This document shows positions 56,960 through 64,000 of a DNA stretch of 64,000 bases, piece by piece; the stretch's first letter is position 1; each line of letters begins with the position of its first letter. The position numbers and the translations under genes are program-made. The notes beneath the pieces are model-generated. The model was given only the letters and a program-made list of their open reading frames with translations. It ran no database searches and was not told the DNA's origin. Source of the DNA: Atriophallophorus winterbourni (taxonomy: Eukaryota > Platyhelminthes > Trematoda > Plagiorchiida > Microphallidae); NCBI GenBank assembly GCA_013407085.1, contig JACCGJ010023578.1:1-64000 (forward strand), given 5' to 3'.

Positions 56960-57305
56960 GTGCCTTTGTACATGGTCATGAGTTCAAACCAGGTCTACAT
57001 GAATGCGGACTCATGTGATTGAACAAGTTGTTCGTACAAAACGTATACAACAGTGGCTTACAAGCGCAACTTATTTAGCATTCTGCCACTGTTACAAGCG
57101 AGTTGTTGCATGCATTTCCATCACACACACCACACGACCGGTTTTGTGTTGTTCGCACTCATCAGGTAAGGGCAGTAGGATCAGGATCCGCATGCGCTTG
57201 AAACAGTGGAGGAATGGTAAACAAGTAGCGCTTGTATGCCACTGTTAAAGAAGGCTGGTACGACCAACGTGTTCAATCACATGTGTCCAAACACATGTAT
57301 TATGG
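56960..57305. repeat. Family 1 inverted dimer
   Basis: 56985-57100 is a minus-oriented second half plus the end of a first half (AGTTCAAACCAGGTCTAC, CTCATGTGATTGAACAAG, CTTACAAGCGCAAC). 57105-57305 is a plus-oriented first and second half (GCATGCATTTCCATCACAC, GACCGGTTTTGTGTTG, GGATCCGCATGCGCTTG, AAGGCTGGTACGACCAACG, AACACATGT). The second halves sit at the outside, the opposite of the 18653 insertion. Confidence 0.75.
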
Positions 57306-59284
57306 GCACTTAATTTCTTTCGTTTTTGTTACGATAACGTAGATCTCAAATTCTCCAAATTCATTCAAGCTAAGTCACTAAATGATTGAGTCGACAAGCC
57401 TGACCGACATGCTTTTCAAGTTGTGTACACTTACAATGTAAGTAACCTGAGCTGCCATTTGAATTCGAAAACAACAGTCGGATGATCTAATGCCACCATT
57501 CTTCGGATTTCAAACAAATCTTTATAAATTTTAAATTTTAATTAACAAAATCAATTACTAATACTAACTATCCACGCTATTAATTGTGAGTACAATATTT
57601 TTTTCAAACTTAACAAGAAACAAAATATACTAATTACTATTTGTGGCTGAATATACTGATTACAATTCTGCTTTGAATTTTACTGTAAAAACTACTTTCT
57701 GATCTTTCAGTTTGCACGATCGCGATATCATATTAATCATATAACTATTTCAGTTATATCCGGTCAAATTGATTCGACATTAATACGCCACAAGGAGACA
57801 TTGAACGTATGTTCATGTAAGATCTTATTGCTAAAATTATTCTGACGCACTGTTCTACTTAGACGAATCTAAAATTACATTACTCCAACTTTTCTTATGC
57901 CGCCCCGATAAGAACACTCCATTAATTTAAGAAAATTATATTAAACCAATTCGCGTGTCCGTACTTAGGCACACCAAACTTGTGTTTCTTAGTTTTCATT
58001 TATTACGAAATCAAAGCGCCGTCTTTACACCCATTCATTTTGAAGAAACACTTTCCACAATCCATCAGATGGATATATTATGAATTCGGGTATGTAATAG
58101 GTTAAACACAACATCAGAACAGAAGTAGCCATTCTCATTCCATAAAGGCTAGTTCATGTTGAGCCATTGATCAAACCATTGATAAACAAGTGAGCTTAAC
58201 TATGTTTCACCCCTTGTTCTCATTTAGATGCTGGTAGGACACACTATGATGTGCTCAAGCACTGTTTACTTGCGTTAGGACACGCCCGGATACGTAGCGA
58301 TATTGTCCTTGTCGCAATGTGTGTGCTCAAACTTACTCGGCCGCAAAACATGATGTTACAGATTTTTGGACAAAATTTTCATCAACTTCGAATAAGGGCT
58401 GTTTGACAAGCTCACCTGGTCAAAAACAACGTTGGCCCACAATAATACACGCATAGCGGAGCGTTGTTTACATCTATCTCGAGTCTTGGACAATATATTT
58501 TACGAGGGTGAGTTGGGGCGTCGGAATTAACTTTATGGTTGAGCTGTCAGCTGAGAGTGTATGGCGCACCTGCACATGTGTATTCCTGGCATATCGAGCA
58601 ATGCGCGGGACGAATAAATGATCCATTTTCACCTGTCGATTAGTAATTCACTGGAACAAAATTGCCTCGTGTTGAATGATCGATTAGAAACCGAGAAACA
58701 CATTTTATCGGCCCTTCGCCTACACTTTATATCACCTTAAGTTAATTAATGAATAGCTAGCGCCATTTTGTAGCGCTTTCGATAGAGCTGAAATTTGAAC
58801 GATATCGTCTTGCTAGATGTTTCTATGAAGATATGTGAATAAAACACGAGGTTATAGCATTTCGGGATAATCACAGGGTAGCAAAGTAACGGACCGATAA
58901 TTAGAAAAATCGAAGCGACCTTCTTTTCTATAAATAGATTAATTATTTATTGTTTCTACTCGGTAGGAATCATGCCATTTACCAGTTCACCCTAGGTCTA
59001 ATTCGCACACATGCATATATGTTTTAAAATGTAATGTCGAATGTTAATATAAATGTCTACATGAAAGCTTAAACTGTGACCTTCAAAAAAAACAAGCGAT
59101 ACATCTCTGTGTGATGGTATAATTTTTGTACAATGAACGACTCAACTCTTTCAAACGTAAATCAACCTGATTCTGGATTCAGTATTCCGAGGCTAGCTGA
59201 ATTATGTACTCAGATGTAATGTGGATCTTGAATATGAACAATACATCTGTTTTAAAGAGACTACTTTTTGATATGAGCTTGATA
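57306..59284. other. Spacer with no recognised gene
   Basis: AT-rich, with few open frames. Nothing recognised. Confidence 0.45.
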
Positions 59285-59560
59285 TTGCGACAACAACGAC
59301 TAAGGTGGTTTGGCACTTCCTGAGACGCTCGGACGCTGAACTAACCAACGTGAGACTATCACCGACACCCTGCGCAGAATGGCGTTGTCGTCGCGGAGGA
59401 CAAGTGAAGACTGCTCGCCACCGTGAGATCGGATGTGGAGCTGCTAGGTCTACGATCGGTTTACGGAGAGCGCACGTGGGACCGGACCTGGCTACGAATC
59501 TGCGTGGATCTCGCTTCTAACCGCAATAAAGCCTTTATTTGATTTCAATATAATATGCGT
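59285..59560 (+). mobile_element. G+C-rich LINE 3' fragment
   Basis: It translates across frames as LRQQRLRWFGTS/FLRRSDAE, then LTNVRLSPTPCAEWRCRRGG, then GLRRAHVGPDL. RLRWFGxxLRR is the zinc-knuckle-adjacent C-terminal signature of many LINE polymerases. It ends near AACCGCAATAAAGCC. The base composition is far from that of its surroundings. Confidence 0.55.
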
Positions 59561-60560
59561 TTTTCGGCCCCTAACAACAAACTAAATTTAGCCTAGCAAC
59601 TAACATCCGTAGCCTGGTCTACTGAAGCGGAGGATATCGATTCGAACGCGGTCACAATGGTATTGTTCGAATGAATCGAACTCAAATTTGACCTGATAGA
59701 CACGTGGGTTGGTACATCAGACGGTAGAGAGGTCACACAACAGTCGCTGGGGCAAAAGAACACACGATGCGTGCAATGGGTTTGCGAAGATGCCGCAATG
59801 CGTTTCGCTTGTTTGGTTGTTCATAAGTGAGCATACACAATGAGATGGAGTTTCGGTAAAACAGCAACTATGACAACTGCAGTCTAATACACTGTAAATC
59901 AACGTTGTAAATTCCACCAGTTTCACTGATAGTTCCAGCATTTGAAACTAAAGAAAATTTTTAGGTAATACAAGCAACGGAACTAACATCTGTAATATTT
60001 TAAGATTAGGTTGGATATGCCCGCACATTACGAAAATCTTATGCATGATATTTGACAAAACAGTGAAAACTGGACCATCCACGCAAGACACGAACAGAAG
60101 CTGAATGCTCCCCATTTGAAAAGCCTCCGCCTTACCTTGAACATATCGTGGATGGAGAGAGTAACGGATGTTGACGTGCTTGCTGAAGTTGGTCTACAGA
60201 GCATGTTCACCGCCATTACACAAGCTGACTTTCCATATTGACAAAACATGTTTGTTCTGTGTATACATACCCAATATTTTTAAGCTATGGCTACTGTAAA
60301 CAATTTATTTTTTTTGACCATTAGATCCTTGAATTACCGTACTACGAGAGCGCATACTACGCTGGCTGGGTTGTCTACAGAATGGATAATGGTCGTATTC
60401 CATAATGGTCTACTCTTGAAATCAGGTATTCGACCATCGCACTTGCGGTACATAGACGTTTGCAAAAGAGACATAATGCTCTTGGCAACGACTTCGAGCT
60501 GGAGAGAAGTTGCTATTGATCGCTAACATTGGAGGTATTGTGTAAAGTGTAGTCTGCAAG
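59561..60560. other. Spacer with no recognised gene
   Basis: Short open frames only; nothing recognised. Confidence 0.4.
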
Positions 60561-60790
60561 CTGGGGAGGAGCTAATACACCTCTGCACCGCCGAACGCTG
60601 GTCACACCGCCGGCGTGCAACTGACGACGATCGACCGAGTAATGCCTATCGTTGCGAGCACTGCGGAAGAGATTGTTTCTCTCGAAACGGACTGTCTAGT
60701 TGTTCAAAAAGCTGTGGAGCATGAAACAATCACGCTATTGTGATGTATATCCCTGGTCTACATCGACCGAATAAGGCCAACAACAAGAAG
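60561..60790 (-). repeat. Family 2 repeat, abutting a LINE end
   Basis: The plus strand reads CTGGGGAGGAGCTAATACAC, CGCCGGCGTGCAACTGACG, ATCGTTGCGAGCACTGCGG, CATCGACCGAATAAGGCC. The frame shared by the 28662 and 52777 copies has stops here. A CR1-group LINE end follows at once. Confidence 0.8.
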
Positions 60791-61075
60791 TTATTTGACG
60801 CGTACGCAAACTTTCAAGAGAAGCCTTGATGCTTATTTGACCCTAAACCCGTGCATTGAAGAAAACTATACATCTTAACACCATACACCTACATTTGTTA
60901 TCCCACCAATCGAAAACAATTTCTGCCCTTGGATATTTACTTGATTCCTGAACTGCCCAGTAAGCAATCTAATCCCATTTTTGCTTGTTATATTATTCGT
61001 TGTTGTCATATTATTCTGTGGTTTTTTGTAAAGCTATATGCTTTTTAGACCATTAAAATGGAATTGAATTGAATT
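60791..61075 (+). mobile_element. 3' end of a CR1-group LINE
   Basis: RTFKRSLDAYLTLNPCIEEN is the last piece of the polymerase C-terminus. The same 3' UTR as at 50880-51005 follows (GATTCCTGAACTGCCCAG, ATATTATTCTGTGG, ATGCTTTTTAGACCATTAAA), then (GAATT)n at 61058-61075. Confidence 0.8.
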
Positions 61076-62740
61076 GTAAGTTGGCCTCAAATAAACGGTA
61101 ATATTATTTCAACCAAATTAGGCTTGTTAACGTACCGAACGGTACAACATGTAGCTTAATGAATTTGTTGGATCAGTAACCCGTTACGTCAAATCTAGTT
61201 CTGCGCCAGTAATACTGAACGGTCAGCTAACTCTCTCTTCAAAACTGTGTATGAATCTAAAGTGGGCATCTAATACCAAACGAATTTTCGATACTTGGCG
61301 CCTGGTATAATTTAGATTGCCCTGAGTTTTCATCTCGTAGACATGCTGAATAATTTTCACTGATTTTATTGATTTTGGTTTTGAATCGTACTGCAATGTT
61401 GTGACAAAAAAACTGCGATCGCCATGAAGAACGTGAATGAATTACTGATAGTCCATGAGATAGCGCATTTTTGAGAATCACTTTTTTAATTTGAATCAGC
61501 TAAAATGCGCACACTTTTATCGTTAGTTAAAACAACTTTCCCTTTCGAAACACTTCAAGCATGGAAATTATAAGGGATTTCAAGAATAGTTATTGCATAT
61601 ATGTCACAAATCTTTTTACATTTTATCCACTTATCGATTACCTTTGGATCATTACCATGGGTACAAGATGTGATTTTCCTAATGTAAGCAACGGTAATGA
61701 ACATTCAAGGTAGGATATCTTTAAACTAATTTAGATTGCTATGCCGTGAGTTAAATTTAGATATTCAAATCGGAATGCTTGGATGATAACCACGTTTATA
61801 TACAAAAGCGGAGTATGCGTATCCTACTTCGAAAAGTTGAGATTGGACATCGCGATGCTCACAGAATCTGTTTTTATTTTAAAACGGCAATTATTTGACG
61901 AACCGTCTAAGCATCACATTGTTTCTGATACTTCACAATAAGTTCTCACTGACTCGCTTCATTTTCGAGAATGTGCTGAAGGATCTCAAAGTAACCGCTC
62001 AATCGTTGAAATATGTAAACCAATGAATTTCAGCACAATTTTAGCTAGACAGATGCTTAGTTCACTGTAATGAAGTCGTAGATGATCGTCGTTATTCTGT
62101 TAATTTAACGTTTGAAAAAGTAAAGGTGAACATTTTAGTGTTGGGCTCACATCCTCTAAATTACATGCTTTACTATCAGTCTCTTAATTATTACTAGAAA
62201 ACTGTTATGTGCCATAATAACAATTGTGATAATTATCGAAGGATTTTCGAAGGAAGCTGTCACAGTTTCATGCTAAACTGATGGATGAACATTTTCCATT
62301 GACTATTTTTTTACCAGTCAAACATCTCGGAATGACTGCTTCCATCCTTATAAGCAGCGAGTTTGGTGCACCCAATTATTGATCATTTGCATACCCCTTA
62401 TCTAACCAATTCTTTTGAACAATATATGCGCGACAGTCACTCTAAATACTGCTATCTCACCATTAAAGCTACTCACAAACTATCTTTCGATTCTTCCGAA
62501 AACATCCACGCCTGGTCCTAACAACTTGAGAAACAAATAATTATCCCCTACTCGCAAATCGGCCATTAGGACCGATGTTCGATATAATCTATGGTCCATG
62601 AGCAGTTCGTTCCTTGTTGCATTTCGTATTGTTTTACAATGCATTTGGTGGCCGGACATTAGATTCCTACAATGATAACATCTGTGTACATACCTACCTT
62701 CGTTCCCATAAACTTTCTTAAGCCTATACAATCCAACCAT
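61076..62740. other. Spacer with no recognised gene
   Basis: Nothing recognised. Confidence 0.4.
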
Positions 62741-63286
62741 GTATGTACATTATTCGGGTTGATTGGTGGTAAAGCAGAATGCATACATTGACGCACATAC
62801 GCGAGTACAAAAGCATACGCACAAAATTGACACGATTTCCGAGTATTAAGTGGTGTTGCGTCGCAGTGTACAGACACAGCAGTACACGTTTGACGATTGC
62901 CACACCCTTGGTAGCGGGACTTTCAGATTCGGACAAATCGTCTTGTCCCCACAATTCAAGTTTTCTGACAATACGCAAACCGGGCAGTCCGCTGAGCTTG
63001 CTTGTTTGTATGTGTGTGTGTGCGTTCAAATTCATTGTCATTGCCTTGGTCCGCTGCTTCGGGTGCACCACTTCACGTTGGTGGTTGTTGGCATGTGTGG
63101 CACTAACCGGAAAAGGGTGTGTACGAATGACATTCATGAGCCCCAACGAAAGGCGGCTATTACCAGCAAGGGCGAGTCCAGTCTCGAAACACTACCGGGA
63201 CCAACGAATTCTCACGGAAACGAATATACTAGGCTAAGCATTCTGGCAGTTTACCGGTTGTCATAACTACCAGAGTGGTTTCAAGC

Positions 63287-63547
63287 ATGTCTGGCTCAAG
63301 TAGTCGTAACGCACGAAATTCAATCACTGAGCGAATGAGAGAAATTTTCTACGATGCAAAATTATTTTCTCTCGTAAAACATCAAATTTCCTGGTTTGTT
63401 GGAAGCGATACATTATTTATGAATATAAAAGTTTCTCCGCTAAACCGATATAAGCATAATTTGGATTTCGGTGCTTTGTACGAAACGTGTCTAACAATGG
63501 TTTCAAATCGGATCTTCGCCACCGAGTCTTTAACCAATTTCCCCTAA
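63287..63547 (+). CDS. Candidate 5' exon or short ORF, unidentified
   Basis: ATG at 63287 opens 86 codons to TAA: MSGSSSRNARNSITERMREI, FYDAKLFSLVKHQISWF and on to NFP. It lies just after a G+C-richer stretch (62780-63240) that could be promoter and 5' UTR. CTC|GTAAAA near 63378 could be a donor, giving an exon of about 30 codons. The protein is not recognised. Confidence 0.25.
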   Translation: MSGSSSRNARNSITERMREIFYDAKLFSLVKHQISWFVGSDTLFMNIKVSPLNRYKHNLDFGALYETCLTMVSNRIFATESLTNFP

Positions 63548-64000
63548 AGTGACCAGGAGTTGTGTGTTGTGATTTTATGATATTCTAGAAATACGAGTAA
63601 GGATATTTGCAGTCCATTTTAATGGTAAACAAACTACAGAAGATAAGCAAATCACAATTTTTCGACGAATACGATCAACGTAGAAATAATGGTGGGTTCT
63701 CCCATGGTCGTAACCATTTTGAAGATAAACATTCGAAAGATTGATGGAACGGCTTATCAGCATTTGCTCCGACTAGTACTGGTCTAACGAATCTCGACTT
63801 TAGGCTTAGCTTAGTTCGAATGGAACATAAAATTGCAGTTACAACTCCCTAAAGGCGAGTGTTTGTTCAATATCCGTACTACGTTATGAGAAAGAGATCA
63901 TGAATGGGTAACGGTGAATCTAAGTTTACATGACATCCCGAGAGGCATGATTAATTATTGGATGCCCTATTTATAATCATATAAAAATACTGTAAATGCA
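63548..64000. other. Window end, nothing recognised
   Basis: AT-rich; only a 62-codon unrelated minus frame. Confidence 0.4.

Noticed and set aside
62724..63266. 138-152 codon overlapping frames on both strands
   Set aside because: Three frames are open at once in a G+C-richer segment, which reflects fewer stop codons; none has a domain. More likely 5' flank of a gene to the right.

Overview
The window is eukaryotic. It is AT-rich, with genes split by introns that use GT/AG sites (mostly GTGAGT donors), and much of the spacer is old transposon. The mix of an RTE/SR2-type LINE, CR1/jockey-group LINEs, Penelope-like GIY-YIG elements with hammerhead-like repeats and a Merlin element suggests a metazoan. 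A trematode flatworm is my best guess, but it is an inference from repeat flavour and gene structure, not from a marker gene.

The main gene lies on the minus strand from 39010 down to 23175. Eight coding exons join without a frame break into about 1248 residues: a BED zinc finger in exon 1, a long polar exon 2 ending in a basic NLS-like stretch, and a hAT-transposase-like body in exons 3-8 that ends in a dimerisation-type domain. All seven introns are phase 0. Where I can align it, the hAT core has lost residues expected of an active transposase, so I read it as a host gene made from a hAT transposase (ZBED-like). The left edge of the window holds the last exon (3308-3763, plus strand) of a paralogue with the same exon phase, almost the same exon length and the same closing YNFLW motif. 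The two genes face each other tail to tail across about 19 kb.

Region by region: 1-3307 is probably the last intron of the left paralogue. 3764-23174 is spacer with an RTE LINE relic (6815-8480), two CR1-group relics (14835-15700 and 20475-21625) and several copies of a short repeat, here called family 1. 23175-39010 is the hAT-derived gene, whose introns hold a Merlin DNA transposon with matching terminal repeats (24285-25036), a family 1 dimer, and two copies of a second repeat, family 2. 39011-43150 is upstream DNA with little recognisable content. 43150-45350 is a rearranged Penelope-like element with hammerhead-like motifs. 45435-64000 is mostly LINE ends, repeats of families 1 and 2, a further Penelope terminal repeat (56418-56605), and a few unidentified candidate exons (46560-47195, 48153-48269, 63287-63547).

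No rRNA, tRNA, CRISPR or operon-type structure was seen. I read tRNAs by eye only and could have missed one.
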